DNA of 64,000 nt from Nymphaea colorata (lineage: Eukaryota > Streptophyta > Magnoliopsida > Nymphaeales > Nymphaeaceae). Position numbers and translations under genes: made by a program. The notes beneath the pieces are model-generated. The model was not told the origin of the DNA. It did not search any database and saw only the letters and a program-made list of their open reading frames with translations. Numbering within the stretch: position 1 is the first letter of the stretch; every line of letters starts with the position of its first letter. This document shows, in pieces, positions 20,162 through 34,040 of this stretch. Where the stretch lies: NCBI RefSeq assembly GCF_008831285.2, contig NC_045144.1, forward strand, positions 8,128,341-8,192,340, written 5' to 3'.

Positions 20162-22030
20162 GCAATGGAAGTTTATGGGGCTGTAATTAATGGGTCGAAG
20201 TTATTTGTCTAGAATTGAAGCAACTGTTTAACTCAATGGGTTAGCAGCTTATGTTTCCAAAAGTAATTATTTTTCTCTTCTTCCCCTTACTCATTTGTCA
20301 AACAATAAAAAAAAGTTTTCCACTCATTTTTTACTAGTTCATCAAATTGAGGTGAAAATTTTCTTATTCCAAACTTTTCCCTCCAAATCAGGCCGTGCAA
20401 TCAAACGCTACCTTAGGGTTTCAAGAGGGAGGAAATGAAGTGATAAAAATTCAATTTCAAATAATAAGTGATGAAGCACGAACCAACCATATTTTATAGC
20501 ATACTTTTCATGCATTTAGAGTGCAGTTTAATTATCATCTTTGGAGTTAAAATAGTTCACTTGAAACTGCATTAAGAAAAGTTTACAGAAAAGAGTGTCA
20601 CACCTAGACTATTTACCATTATTGTTTTTTTCTTACAACAAAACACATTGATGTGCGACGAGACAACATTCAAAATAGAGCTGTGCAAATCAAAATAACA
20701 GTAGGGCGAATAATCCATTTATGTATCAAAATTAGTTCATACAAAATAACTTCAAATTTATCAATAACACACATGGCAAAATGTTCTCAAAACAATATAT
20801 CGATGTCTAAACCAGAAACAAGACATCAATGAAATAGAAGATGATGCATCAACATGATTATACACCCAAAATCTCCCCAATAGGATGTGAGTTGAGTCAT
20901 TTGATCAGCCTACTATTCTGGGTTCACCAAAACCTAAAAAAGATAAACAACAAAAGGTTGAACTATCATATTGACAAACCAGATAAATCTCTAACCCTTT
21001 ATGTAAGGACTCAAATCTAGAGGACAACATATAAAGAGAGATAGTTACCATGATATAATGATGCATACATTCAATCACATAACTTGTCAATGTAGTCCCT
21101 TACATATTCTACAATATGCAGGGTTTACCCAATAAACACAATCAACACACTTATGAATCACATCAATGCACTCACATTCATATTCATTTCAGTTAATTGA
21201 CATCTTTTGTAGGTACAAAATATAGGCGTGTGCATACCACAGGTGACTTAAAGTCGAGAGACAACTCCCGTGGTGGCCCGAAACAATACAGATCTTTATA
21301 AGACAATTAGATAAGCAAGAAACACATATTAGGAGGTTTGATTGAACCCTACAAGTCATTTTTACTTCATTTCTTCATTATACTACTTTGGGATTCACAT
21401 GGTTTTGTTACCACAGTAGAACCAAAGCAAAAGCAAGGTTAACATGAAGCACCCAAGTTAACTAGAGGGTATATACAAGCTAAGTAGATGGTATGCATAT
21501 TCCAAGAACTTCATTGTGTTTATCTACAACCAAAAAAGGTTTGGTGTTCCTACAAATTAAAAGTATGCATCTTTAATATTTGGTTTAGTGGTGTTAGTAT
21601 TCTATCCTCTATAGAAAAGTAGATTTGTTTTTTGTTTCTATTATACTAGTTGTACTCAATTTTTGATGAACTTAGTGGTCTTCTTTCCATCTTATAAGTT
21701 TATGAGACTATTTAGCCATTTGCACCCCCATAGAGCTTTCACATCAAGTGTTTGCAAGCTTGAGTCGTGCACAGATTTAGAAAGCTAATCCAGTTGCTTG
21801 TCATTGTCTGTCTCTTGCTTGAGCCAAATATGCAGTTCTTGTTCTCATCCAGTAAAACTTCTAGCCCTTTTGATTCCCTAGGAGCTCCTCTCATTTTTGC
21901 TCATGATTGAGACACCTGCCATATTAAGATGATTTAATTCAATGCGCATACTTTTCCTCTGCATTTGTATATTTGTCATCTTTTATCGCCTATTATCAAT
22001 CTTCTCTTACCAATGTGTTGGTGCCAAGCA

Positions 22031-22212
22031 AATTTTTTTAAGCTTTCTATTAAGATCCACGTTATGTAGCAAATATCCTTAAAATCCTTAATTTTGGTTT
22101 CCATTGGAGTAGCACTGATTTGATCATATCAAGAAAATGCTGGCTTATTGATTAACCTCACAAATTTTTTGAAGCTTTCTATTAAGATCCAAGTTATGTA
22201 GCAAATATCCTT
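22031..22212. repeat. Direct repeat, about 50 bp, 132-bp period
   Basis: AAGCTTTCTATTAAGATCCA followed by (C/A)GTTATGTAGCAAATATCCTT occurs at 22031-22080 and again at 22162-22212 with very few differences; the sequence between is unrelated. Confidence 0.85.
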
Positions 22213-25152
22213 CAGTATGACCAAATGCATTTCCTGCTTAGTAAGTTACATGAGCTGTCAGTAGACATAATTCACGATTAACCACAGTTGATTCAAAAAC
22301 TCAAAAGTTTATGAGTCTTTAAAAGGCTTTTCAGAAGTTCAGTGTATCATACAAGGGCAGTTCTTCGAATGGAATATCTTTGAACACATGATTTTCGTCC
22401 TATCTTTCATGTGGCACGAGCAGGCATGTGATTGATACACAAGACCTATGGCGAAGGTGGTCTTTGGAAATTGTTATGGTGAGGTTTTTGGCAACGGCCA
22501 GCTAACTTATTGGCCATGGCAAGAGCCCTAGCCAATAAATATGTTTGTTGTTGTGACTTTATTAAAAACCAAATCTACCACCTCGCCAAAAATCTTAAAT
22601 TTCTCCAAGGAGTTGATGAGAAAGAAAACCCTAGACTCTACGTTGTATTATACTATTTTAACCTAGACTACAACCTAAAAGTAGGAATAAGTCTAAGATT
22701 CTCTAAGCTTATTCTAACCAAGATAAGTTTTTAAGAAAAGAAAACTAAGATAACTTGCAAAAGAAAAGAAAAGCAGACCGGAAAACACATTCTAAACTGC
22801 CAAAACAATAATAAAAATAACTTAGAACACGTTAAAACTTGCATGCGATCATTGGTTCTCTTGCTTTTCGGTTTTGTTAAAATAGTCCTAAGCCAGACTT
22901 TTCCAGCAAAAACTCTAGCAAGCCAGCACTAATAGTGTTTGGCATCTTTCTGTCTAATGCCTACTATATTTCAATGAAATTCGAAATTTTCTCCTCCAAA
23001 ATCAATTTGTTCTCTAGTGAATATACCAACAACAAAACCAGCATTAAAAAAGCTACCAAATCAACGCTAGAAAACACACTTAAACATGAAAGAATCTCAA
23101 AACGAGAACACCCTCTTCGATTCAGGCGAGTTCCGTCAAAATGCAGGTAGCCAACAAGATTCCGGCGAAGTCTTGCCTCCTCTCAGGACTACTCGGGCAC
23201 GATTTCGCCGAAGTCTCTCCCTCTCTGGCAAGGCCCGGACTCCCCAACACGCCAACAACGTAAAACACTGCACAGAAATCATAATCAAAGTACAAAACTT
23301 CATCTGAAAAAGCCTAAGTTAGTTGCACTGACGATTTAAAGAAGAAAACGGCAGATTTTCAATCTACTTAAAGCGTATCTACGCTTGATTTAATCTAAAA
23401 ACTTAATCTACTCCCAGTCTAAAAAGAAACAAAAGATAAGAACTATAATAAAAAAAACAAACAAACAAAATTGAAGTGGGAAAACACTTTGATTTTTTGA
23501 AACAAAGATTGGCGCCTATTCCACTGTGGCAAGCTTATAATTTTTGGAGGCTTTTAGGAACCGCCAGTAATCAGAGTTTGGAAAATTTCCCAAAAGAGAG
23601 ATGATTTGGAAACAAAAACAGAATTTAAGTCAGATGCAAAACATGAATGCAACACAGGATCAGAAATCGACATACCAATAAGAAATCAAAATCCTAATGC
23701 CACTATGCTAAACAACCTATGGTAAGGCTCGAAGTGCCAGAGTATGGGGTCAAAAGAATGGCAGCTTCATCTTATTCAAATGCACACAGAGCCTAGTAAT
23801 CAACTCTTTGAAGCCGCCATGATGCAGCCATGATGTTACATATTATTTGTTGTGTGTCTCTTTTTAGGCTTCTTTTTTGTATCATATGTACAGCCAAAAT
23901 GTATTTGTATCTTTCCATTCTTCTCCTTTCCTTCATTATTTTAATTATGGATAAAATTGTATCAACTCATTGATCGAGGGCATTTGTCTTTTCATTGAAC
24001 AGTATTTTCTTTTTTAGGCAATTTTACAATTTACAAAAGAGAAGATTTTTTTTCATTTTTCCTTACAGGGGAGGGGGGCTTTTTTATCCTTCTTAGTGAG
24101 TAAGCCAACAAACCATCGGTTTGGATCTGATTTATGAAATGTTGGAATTTTTTCTATTTGAAGATTGAATGATATACCAGAAGAGATTTGGAAACCCCAT
24201 TTGAAGGAGGCTATTCAGAAAAAATGGAAATATTTCTGCTTCAGCAACAAATATAAAAAAATTGATCATCTCATCTGGCAGAATCTCCTGCGAGTCTGCG
24301 ACATGAATTGTGGAGAAAAAGAAACGCCACCCTTCAAATTTGTTCCAAATGTGCCCCTTATTTCCAGCAGAGAATGTCCATATATGGTGCATGAGTTTGA
24401 GAATTAATTTATTAGCCCATATTACTACTTATAATTCTTTAAAAGATAAGGGGCAATTTGTGAATATATCAAAAGTTATTGGGTGTTTTGTAAATCTTTT
24501 AATATGTTTCTAGAAGCTAATCAATCATAAAATTTGACCATGTCCACCCTCCCTTCCCTTCCCCAAAGCACTGCTACATTAGTAGCGGGTTGGATTTAAA
24601 ACCTTCAAGTTGAGGAAGATCGATTGTTCTATCTGCATTTTTTGGTCATTTTTGGTCACCACTTATGAGCGCCAGACTTTTATTTTTCCCTCTGATATAG
24701 GTGATTCAGATTCTTAGGAAGAACACATCGAGAGGCTGATTCATTGATCCAACCAACCAGACCAGTCTAAATTGGTATTTTTCAAAGTAATCACTTTTCT
24801 TAGAAATTATTACACAAAGTATTTATTATTATTATTATTATTATCACTACCATTTTTATTAAAAGAAACTCAATTCAGGCTGATTTTGCTGCTGATTCAG
24901 GCAGCACATCAGAAAGATACCTCGGTGGTTGTCATCACAAGGATCACCCCATAGTTCTTGGCAGATCCATTCTCCTTTTCAAAATTTGCTTCCTGGCAGG
25001 ATTTTGTCCTATTCCACAATGCTTTCCCAGATCTCAATGTTTTTCGAGATGCATGTTTCCCTGGTTTTGGACATCAAAAATGACTTACTGGCGACAATGA
25101 ACTGCAAGGCAGAGCCTGCAATATTTACCAGAATCGTGAGCCGGAGGGTGGG

Positions 25153-25182
25153 AGTGTGTGTGTGTGCATGCACTTCTGTGTC

Positions 25183-25239
<57 letters not shown>

Positions 25240-25275
25240 TGATGATGAAGAAGAAGAAGAAGATGATGATGAAGG
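25153..25275. repeat. Compound microsatellite (GT)n(GA)n(GAT)n(GAA)n
   Basis: Four simple repeats in sequence over about 120 bp. Their translation produces the poly-serine and histidine-threonine tracts seen in minus-strand frames here. Confidence 0.95.
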
Positions 25276-26636
25276 AAAGGAACTCGAGGTCAAATTGAAG
25301 GAATCGAGTATACAACCTAACAGCATCCACGGATGCCTTTTCTTACAAAACTGCTCCATCATGGCAAAAGACACCAATGACTTCTTTTCTTTAATGAAAC
25401 TATGGATACAAAAAAAATTGTAAGGCAGAACTTCCTGCTGCAAAACTACTGTTAAATAGATAAGATCCACACGATCCCTCCATCTAGTATCATCATCTAA
25501 ATTGGAGGATATTACATAATGACTACTTCTCTTTCTTTCCAACCTCAGTGGCTTCAATGTGTATACTCTACAGAAAAGAATCAGCACCAAGCCGGTGCTA
25601 CAACCATGGAAATGGACAGTGGTGGAAAACCACTGCCCTAATTGGGATGACTGAGACATGAGCGATCAAAATCAGCCGCAAGAAGTCATCTCTCCAACTG
25701 CAAACACAAAGTACACCAGACAATGATAAAAGCAATAAGCTATTAATCGGAATAAAACATTATCATGAATAATGATAATAAACAGAATTATGTAGTTATG
25801 TCTAGAGCACGTAATCCACTTTGGGAGATTCATAGAAGTTCAGGACAATCTAACATGCGGGACGCGCATTATTAAATTTGCAACTCTTGCCCCACAGGAG
25901 AGAACGGATCTTACAAAGTCGAATAATTTTTCAAACAAATGTAACATTACAAAAAAAAAATTCCTCAATACCCACCTTAAGTTTCCAGGACTATAACTGA
26001 TGCAAACCTAACTTCCTTATATTGTTTTTTCCATGACAATAGGAAGCCCCGACCACCAAGCCTTACAAGGACGAGACGATTGGTTTTTGACAAAATGCCA
26101 AAATTTTAGGCATAAATCTTTTTTCAAAACTCAGGTACATCTTGAAAATTATTCAAAAAAGTTAGGCCTTTTGGTCTAGACCATTTTTAGACAGTAAAAT
26201 GATTATCATGTTATTTGTGGACTTGACGGAAGGAAGTCACCAAAACTTTCAGGTGTCCTTGGAAACTTCCTTTGTTTTTTTGCAGAACAAATTGATAAAG
26301 GATATGTTTCACATGCTAGGATTAATATTACCTATTATATTTCATTTCAGCAAGATAAAAAAATAATGTGCATAAAAGGTGAAGCTTTAGAAAAACTCCA
26401 CCTTGTCATAGTGAACATATTTAAGGAGCTTAAGTTACTTAAGAAAACAATGGGTTCTACTACCATGCTCAGTTTTGCTAGTCGGTTAATAGGGGAAGAA
26501 AAGGAGGACATTGGCAGTTTCTTCAAAAGAAAATTTTTATGTTTTTCTACTTCTCAAAGGAGTCTAAAAAAGGAAGCCTCCAGAGACATACCATGGTTGT
26601 CATATCTGAAGCAAGATCTTGCCAAGATGGCTTCTT

Positions 26637-29600
26637 TTACTTGATGGGTACAACAGCATCAAGGTTATGCTTGAGGCGCCAGCCTCTAGGATATTCAAGC
26701 ACACCGTTTTCCACATGAAGATGCCAAGCCATAATCTTTGAGCAGCTATCGGGCAAACCTTCCATCTGACTTTCATCTTCAACCAACTGAGCTATGAATG
26801 TGGTCTCCTGGAAGATTGATGAGATTAAGTCTACCGGCATTTGGAAGAAAACAACGACTTTTGACACAGAATTTCGAATTTGCAGATGGCAGGAGACAAA
26901 TGTCATAACTTGTCTCCAAGACAATTGAATGTATCGAGCAATCAATTTCTACATGACAAACAGCTTGTTTTTTGCTAATTGTTTTTTCTTTTCCATTCGT
27001 TGGCTGTTAACCTGAGAGAAAGAGATCTACAAGAAAAAAAGCACTAGAGATATGACATAAGAATGCACTATATAGATGCTTAACAACGGTCAAAATATTC
27101 CAAAAAGGAAGGATTCTCCATTCTCAAACCAAGAAGATAAAAATGCAAGAATATTTCGTTGAAGCAACCAAAAAACAAAAAAAACCTTCTTTCCATAGAA
27201 GAATAGATACTCGGCAGGGTAGAATATGCACCATTAACATAATGCAGAGAAAAGACATGAAACAAGAAGACGATCCAAAAAAAATGATACTCACTTGAAA
27301 ACCCTCTTTGACTGTATCCAATTGTCTAATAGGTTCTGGCTCAAGTCGGTGCCATCTCTCAGGTGCCCACAGTATGGTGCTATTGAATGCAAATCCAGAC
27401 ATGTCGACATGAAATCTGCGAAGCCGCTTGCTTTTTTCATTTGTATGCCACCCAACGACTCGTCTTCCACTGCAAACAGGGCCTTCCAGTATGGTACTGG
27501 CTTTGTTCTGGGCAAGCATTGCGACAGGCCAGGTTCCAAAACGCCTGCATCACAACACAGTAACAACAAATCTTTTATCAAGTCCGACTATATTTTCTTC
27601 TGTTATGCAATGTACCCACATCAAAATAAACATAGACCAGAAATTATATGATGAAATTCAAAAAAAGCAAAGAGAAATCCCACTGCATAGGAAGGTACAA
27701 AACTAATTCAGGCATGAAGATGTTTTGTTGGAACCAATTGTACATTCTGTTTTATACTTTTTCTTTTTTCAGTGTGTGTTTGAGAGAATTTGATGATGTG
27801 ACATGAGAGTCTGCCCCAAACATTCAGTTGATGTGCTGTTGCAGACATTCTTTCTGCAGTCAGGTGTAACTATTTCAAGTGGGATTTGAGATTGCAGAAA
27901 CAATTCATACGACTCCCACCCGTGTTTGATTGGCCAGCTCATGCAACATAAAAAAAGGTGGGGTAAAACACTTATGAAATGTTGTTTTGACCATTTGTTT
28001 ACAATCAGTATGTGTGAATGGACTCGGTACTCCTTTTTTCTGTTCGAGTGTACAAAATCATGAATCCTATTTTCTCTCCACTCTTACTTTTTCCTTGATC
28101 ATTTCTTTTCCCAGAAGTTCAGTTATTCTCTCTCTCTCTCTCTTTTTTCTCTCTCTCTCTCTCTCTCTCTAACACACGCATAGATACCAAGATGTTACCA
28201 GCATACTAATACAAATATTAACGCTAACAGGAAGACAAAATTTAGAAACACTAACAAACATAGAGCTTCATAAAAGGCAATTTAGAAATGTTAATAAACA
28301 CAAATCCAAACAATACTTTCATTTACAAATGTACTCTATGGTATTTGATGACATGCATGGCTTCTTGATCACCCAATGTTCCTTCTTTCACTTCATTCTT
28401 TCACATCAACCTAAAACTAATACTTCCTGAAATGATATAAGAAGACATATAGATTCGCCTAATAGTTCAGAAGTTCTTGAAGGCAGTTTCACGACCAGGT
28501 CAAGCACCACAAGTTTTTCAGGGTCAGGAAATGTCCATTACATTGCATCTAAGTTCACATCAGTATGCACTGTAGGACTTCATGCAGTAATTTGTGCACC
28601 AAGAGCTCCTCGACCAGGGCAGACAAATTACAAATGTATCATTCCAGTACAGCCCTTCAGCACCCAAGACATGTGACTTGTGATATCAAACTCCAATATG
28701 GTTAAAAAACAATGACAGCAATATTAGGAGTCATGCCGGTCAATGTGTAGCTTTTCATTAATAGCTTTTCTCAAGAATGATCTAGGTAATCTTTTCAGTG
28801 ATTGAATGTACACTTTACCAGCAACTATGCCTTTGCATAGTTGCAATTTGCAAAGTATGTCCTTTTTTCCCACTCCATTAACCAGCCTAAATATAAAATT
28901 GAGGCCCAAACCCGTCAAAGCAGCAATTATTGGAATACATTCAGCTAACTAGATCTGAAGTTAAGATACAGTCTCATGGCTGTTAAACGTGGTGCAATTC
29001 ATAGTAATCATAGAGAGAGAACTCTCCTAAGAGGAAACATTTCCCAACACTAGCTGGCTAACTGCAAAGTTAGCATTATATCTTGTAACTAGAACATGAT
29101 CATGTATAGCCATTTAGGTGTACAACCAGTATCAGCTATCAAATGGTTCAGGTCCCTTGACGGTCACTGCTTAACACCTAATCAGTTCATCATGTGATCT
29201 GCCGCTGCAATTCACATAGTTTTCAACCCACACATGTACTAGAGTCATAATCTTAATACCTGCTTTAAAACACGTGAAATACATGTTGTAGAACCTTCAA
29301 CTTCATCCTTCATCAAGCCATACTTATTTTCTGTTTTGCACATAGTTCTCCTAGAGAGGTTGCTTACCATGATGAAAAATAGAAATTCTATCAATTACAC
29401 GGAGAAAAAATAACCACTTGATACGTACACTAAATCAGAAAGCCACAGACCACAAATATGAGAAACAGCTGACAACGTCACAACATAGCTTACAAACCAA
29501 CCCTTCTAAAAGTAGACTTAGATGTATACCACAGATTAAAACGTGAAACAGCAAATGACACTAGCTTGCAAATCACAGAGGCTGCTAAATCATCCAGAAG

Positions 29601-30849
29601 ACCATAGGAATACCAAAAGAGGCAGAGCCTTGCATGCTGATTACTTTGTCCACCCAACCTTGGTCTCTCAGTCCTAAAATCTGCTCTGGCCCAATCACAA
29701 AGATGGAAATTGTAGTGGTTTGGAAAATTAGAACCCCCCCCCCCCCAAATTAATACTAACCGCATTGTCCATTGCAAAGTTCACATACTCAATCATATGA
29801 ATACCAGTTGCATGGAGAAAGAGAAATAACACAACAATGAATAAAATGAAGGCAGTACAATGGCTTCTAAATTGATATGGAGAAGTCCTCAGGAAATCAA
29901 AAGTTAGAGAATTCATGCACTACCGAATATCCCGCAGTTTCTGAAAAAGCTCGAGGGAATAGACATTGTCATCATCTGCGAAGTAAACAACTCCATCTAG
30001 CTCATGTTTTCTTATATGTTCGATAGCAAGATTGCGCTGATGAACTCCTCTGTCTTTAATGTCACTCATATTCTTCGTGCAAACGAGATGCCTATACATG
30101 ACCCCTGTCCGTCTCAAGATATCCGCCGTCTCCCTGGATGCTGCGCCCATCTCCACCACAACCCACAGAAGCGGAGGTGGGACAAGCCTCAATGTGTGAC
30201 CCAATCTGCCCAGATAGTATGCTTGAAATGCCCGATTGTAAGTGGGGGTCACAACGATCAAAAGCTTGTTTGGTGCCTGATCAGGCTTCACAAACTTTGA
30301 AATTCCATTGAATTTCCCTGTATCTTTGCTCTCTGTCTCTTGTCCTATCAAATTACCCGGTTTCTCGTTTCTATGAACGCTCCACCTTCCTGGCTGGTAG
30401 AAACCAAGATCCTCCTGCGTTGTATTGACGGAATCAAACGAGAAATCCAGTTGCTTCGGGAGGAGGATGGTTGTATCCATTGTTCCTAATGGAGAAAAGC
30501 CAGCAATGAACCCAAATATGAAGAAGAAGAGCAACCGAACTGCCAACCTCCTCCACGATTGCACTCTGCCCTTGGACGATCTGTCGGGGAATCTCAAAGG
30601 CTTGGCCAGAGGAATCCTAATCACGATCGATAGAAAATGGTTCGAGAACATTATCAACGGGATGGAACCGAACAACCTTGAAGGAAGGAAGCCCTTCGAA
30701 GGCGAGGAATCAATCGGATCGTCGGGCGGAGGATCAAACGACGTAGACGAAGCAGAAACCGAGATGTAGCCGCCATTGGAACGAGGATCGATCTGATCCC
30801 CATCGCGATGCCGATGAAGCGGAGAGAAAGCGCGCCTAAGAGATGCCAT
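26637..30849 (-). CDS. IRX9H: IRX9-like/IRX9H glycosyltransferase family 43 (xylan backbone synthesis), 3 exons, 448 aa
   Basis: A Golgi type II membrane protein of the xylan synthase complex that extends the beta-1,4-xylan backbone together with IRX14 and IRX10 types. Exons on the minus strand are 30849-29924, 27544-27295 and 26807-26637. The introns (2,379 and 487 bp) have GT/AG ends and phases that join exactly. A serine/proline-rich cytosolic N-terminus is followed by a membrane anchor at about 102-121, a stem, then the GT43 domain from about 196: [15 protein letters not shown], the DDD triplet at 292-294 within [14 protein letters not shown], then [43 protein letters not shown] and DESQMEG in the later exons. 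[10 protein letters not shown] and [12 protein letters not shown] fit the IRX9H branch better than IRX9 or IRX14. An in-frame ATG 12 bases upstream exists; the MASLRR start was chosen by similarity to Arabidopsis. The N-terminus is somewhat longer than in Arabidopsis. Confidence 0.93.
29734..29746. repeat. C13 homopolymer in IRX9H intron 1
   Basis: Thirteen consecutive C on the plus strand (G on the transcribed strand), about 180 bases inside the 5' end of the 2.4-kb first intron. Confidence 0.9.
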
Positions 30850-31660
30850 TACACTGAACAATCAAACTCGCAGAGTAACCCTAACCCTTAAACCAAAGGA
30901 CAAATTCGGCGCGAACGGAGTCGAAGTCTTCGATTCAAAATCTTTATATATCGCAAGATCGAACTCTTGACATCCTTAAACCAGATACCAAACGCCGCAA
31001 CGATCAATGTCCTCGTACACTAACAACAATTCTTCACAAAGTTGTCCAAAATCTCACATAGACTCAGAAAACCTTCGGAATTGCACTGATATAAACCCCA
31101 AGCCATGCATTAATTCCTGAAAAAGATTGCATCTGTTCATTTCAGATACAAAGCTCGAACCAAAGGACGGGAAAATATCCCGAAATTGTGAGAATCCTGG
31201 CGAACTCGTTCATCAAAGAATTCAGAAAAACAAAGGAAGAGAAGAGGAGATGTCACAAAAACAAACCAGTCCTTGTGACCGATAATTTGAGAAAGAATAA
31301 AAGATTTTATTTATTCATCAAAAATCAACGGCAAAAGACAAGATCAACTACACTGAGATCTTCAGAATGCCACCAATAACGAATTTCAAAATGAACGGAA
31401 GACACCAATCAAGAGATCGAATTCAACAAGAACTAAAATGAGAAGAGAACATTTCAAAATGAAATTGGGAGGTGAAGCTGCCAAGAAGGGGAGAGGGAAG
31501 CGCGGTAGTTTCTGCAGAAGAGACGAAGACGGTTCTGGACCGTCAGATCTAGATAAACGGCTCTCGGTGGCATGAGATCTAACCCCCTCTCTTCGTACGT
31601 CACGGTAGTCAGGTCGGCGAAGGATGAAATACTAAAATACCCTTCTCGACGGCTCACCGA
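30850..31660 (-). promoter_or_regulatory. 5' leader and promoter region of the IRX9H gene
   Basis: Upstream of the start codon on the minus strand. It includes a telomere-like AACCCTAACCCT at 30877-30888, within 40 bp of the ATG, and GC-richer sequence at 31490-31650. No TATA box could be assigned with confidence, and the short frames here are not supported as genes. Confidence 0.4.
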
Positions 31661-32584
31661 ACCCAACTATTCGGACACACCACCATTTTTCTGTGGCCAA
31701 ATTTTTGACCGTTTTTTCAAGTCAAAATTCGCCAATTAAATTAATTGGAGACTTAGATATTATAAGTTTCAAAAATGTCGTATAAAAATGTTCCCTAATA
31801 TGAGATTTATGATTGTTCTAATTTGCATAAAAATTCAGTTGTGTATTGACCATTTTTTAGCTTATGAATTTGAACTTGGAGCCCAACTTAAGTATGAGGC
31901 TCAAATCAAAGAAATTTTTTAACTTCGACTGGATTGTTAAAAATTAAATACTTCTTGTAAAAACACCATAAACTTTTGCTAAAAGTTTATACATTGTCGC
32001 ATGTGTTGATGTCATTGTTTACAATGGACTCCTTAGTTTTAGCTATCCAACAACATTTAGCATCTCACATTTGATGAAAATATCTATAAACTAAAAGGGA
32101 AAACTTCAAAGTTGTACAAGTGTATCGTATCATACTCAACTATTCTGATATGTAAATCTGAAATTACGTCGCTATTTTGGCATTAAAATCATCAAATTTC
32201 TTAAAAATAGTCAAATAAAATTGAAGTTGAAATTTTATTATTTTGCAAATCTTTAAGAGGACTTTAATTGGTTTTCTTTCTCCCATCAGTATCAACACAT
32301 AAAAAGTGATTTTAAAATGATAAAATAAAGGTATTTTATGAGTCATTAGATCAATAACTATGGAAACAAAATAACCATATTCTAAATTATGTTATAGTTA
32401 ATGTACTTGAAAAAGAAGTAGCTTTCCAATGATTGCCCTAATTTATTTTCTAAAATTTCCAGTATTTAAAAAATGATAGGAGAATAAAGGAAAGAGGTTA
32501 GGTGCAAGGGAGAGATAGATATGATATTAATGACAATGAAAGAGAAAGAGAATCACCAATGGTACTTAGGAATTCAAACATGGC

Positions 32585-32644
32585 ATTTTCTGTCAATACA
32601 TTAATTTTACCAACATTTTCTGTCAATACATTAATTTTACCAAC
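32585..32644. repeat. Perfect 30-bp tandem duplication
   Basis: The 30 bases at 32585-32614 (starting ATTTTCTGTCAATACATT) are repeated without change at 32615-32644, so the duplication is recent. Confidence 0.95.
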
Positions 32645-33879
32645 TTTGCTCATACTTTTTTATTCTCCTCTAAATATCTTGGTGAACGAGAATTTAATAA
32701 TCTACCGCCCATAAAAGATGCCTGAAGGCCCCTCATTTCCCGAGGTTTTTCCAATAAATATCAAGCTACTTACTCAACATGATGATTTAGATGCTTTCAT
32801 ATAGAATTTCGCAAAGTAGATTTCATTTTTTAAAATTTAAATTTATTACATGGAGAGTACCTCATCAAGCTTTGATAAATAATAAGATACATGGTGGTAT
32901 GAGAAAAATAATTTCCTATTAAAAAAGGTAGTTGCATGTTGGTAGTGAATGAAATACATTATATTTTATACATTAAATGCATGTCGTTACAAGTTTATTA
33001 GCTTTAATCTCATGTTTATGATGAAATAAGTGTGAGTAAGCTTGGGACAAGTTTCACCATATTTGTTAGATGAATCCAGGAATTTAAGGTAGGTGCAAAT
33101 CTTATTTCCTAAAATAACATTAATGACAGCTTTTCCATGTACTTGGAATAGTTTTTCCCTGTGTTACCTCTTCTCTTTAATTCTCCTTCTGCCTTTTCAT
33201 TTCTCTTTTTTCTTTCTCCTCTTCTCCCTTCCTTTTTCACGTTAGAATGATTGCTCCTTAGAATTAGAAATTTACTTGTATCTTCAAGATGATCATATGC
33301 TTTAGCTACTTTTAACTATATATGTGTGTGTGTGTGTAGTGATTGGTAGAAAGCAGATCAATAGGTTAGGGACAAAAACAAGACCCTGTAAATATGATGT
33401 TTAAAGTGTTTTTTGAAATCTAACCTTACCAATAGCATCTTAAGGATAAAATGATGCAAAATATATATTAAGTTCATCATCTTTTGGGTCTTAATAGTGT
33501 TTTTATGAATAGCTCTCATAGCATCAATATTTGATAATAAAAAAGTCAATATTTTTTGTAAGAACAACTTGATTCAAAGAATTTTTATACCAAAATAGTT
33601 TTGGTAAATACATTAAGAAGTTTTGTATTTTATTTTAAAAAATAAAAACTATATATATAGAGAGAGAAAGAGAGAAGAAAAAATGAATGGTGACTGTAGC
33701 TTTTTAAACACACCCAACCATTTAAGTAGAACCATTTGATCTATTATAATAGACGGTTAAAAAGAAGAATAAGGAAAAAAGGATTATGAGCATTTTTATT
33801 ATTTAGTATTAATTCACATCTTTTCTTTATTTTTCACTCAACATTTATCTTTTTAAGATGCACGGCAAATAGCTGGATG

Positions 33880-33893
<14 letters not shown>

Positions 33894-33923
<30 letters not shown>

Positions 33924-34040
33924 TAGTGAGTATAGAATCACCCAACTCACTCATAATGATCATTTGATTTATCACGATAAATGGTTGAGAGAAAAACAGC
34001 AAGAGAAAGATAATAGGTATATATATATATATATATATAA
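33894..34040. repeat. Two (TA)n microsatellites
   Basis: Runs at 33894-33919 and 34018-34039, separated by about 100 bp of unique sequence. Confidence 0.9.

Larger units (their letters stand above)
20160..26636. other. Gene-poor 6.5-kb stretch, probably repeat-derived
   Basis: No conserved gene recognised on either strand. The CCGTGGTGGCCCGAAACAA region near 21270 resembles retroelement-type sequence without a recognisable protein. 23090-23260 is GC-richer with CTCGGGC/CCGGCG words. A (TTA)n tract lies at 24818-24844. The 80-codon frame at 24165-24407 (+) and the 92-codon frame at 26366-26644 (+) show no family motif. The 216-codon minus frame at 25009-25659 crosses a microsatellite and lies downstream of the GT43 gene, so it is probably non-coding. 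Confidence 0.5.

Noticed and set aside
21700-22260. Suspected second degraded Copia RNase H region
   Set aside because: Minus-strand translations in all three frames gave no recognisable Copia motif, unlike 2150-3990.
24165-24407. 80-codon plus-strand frame
   Set aside because: Composition looks protein-like, but no family is recognisable and a plausible exon structure could not be built around it.
25009-25659. 216-codon minus-strand open frame
   Set aside because: It crosses a GT/GA/GAT/GAA microsatellite that supplies its serine and histidine-threonine tracts, has no family motif, and lies in the 3' flank of the GT43 gene.
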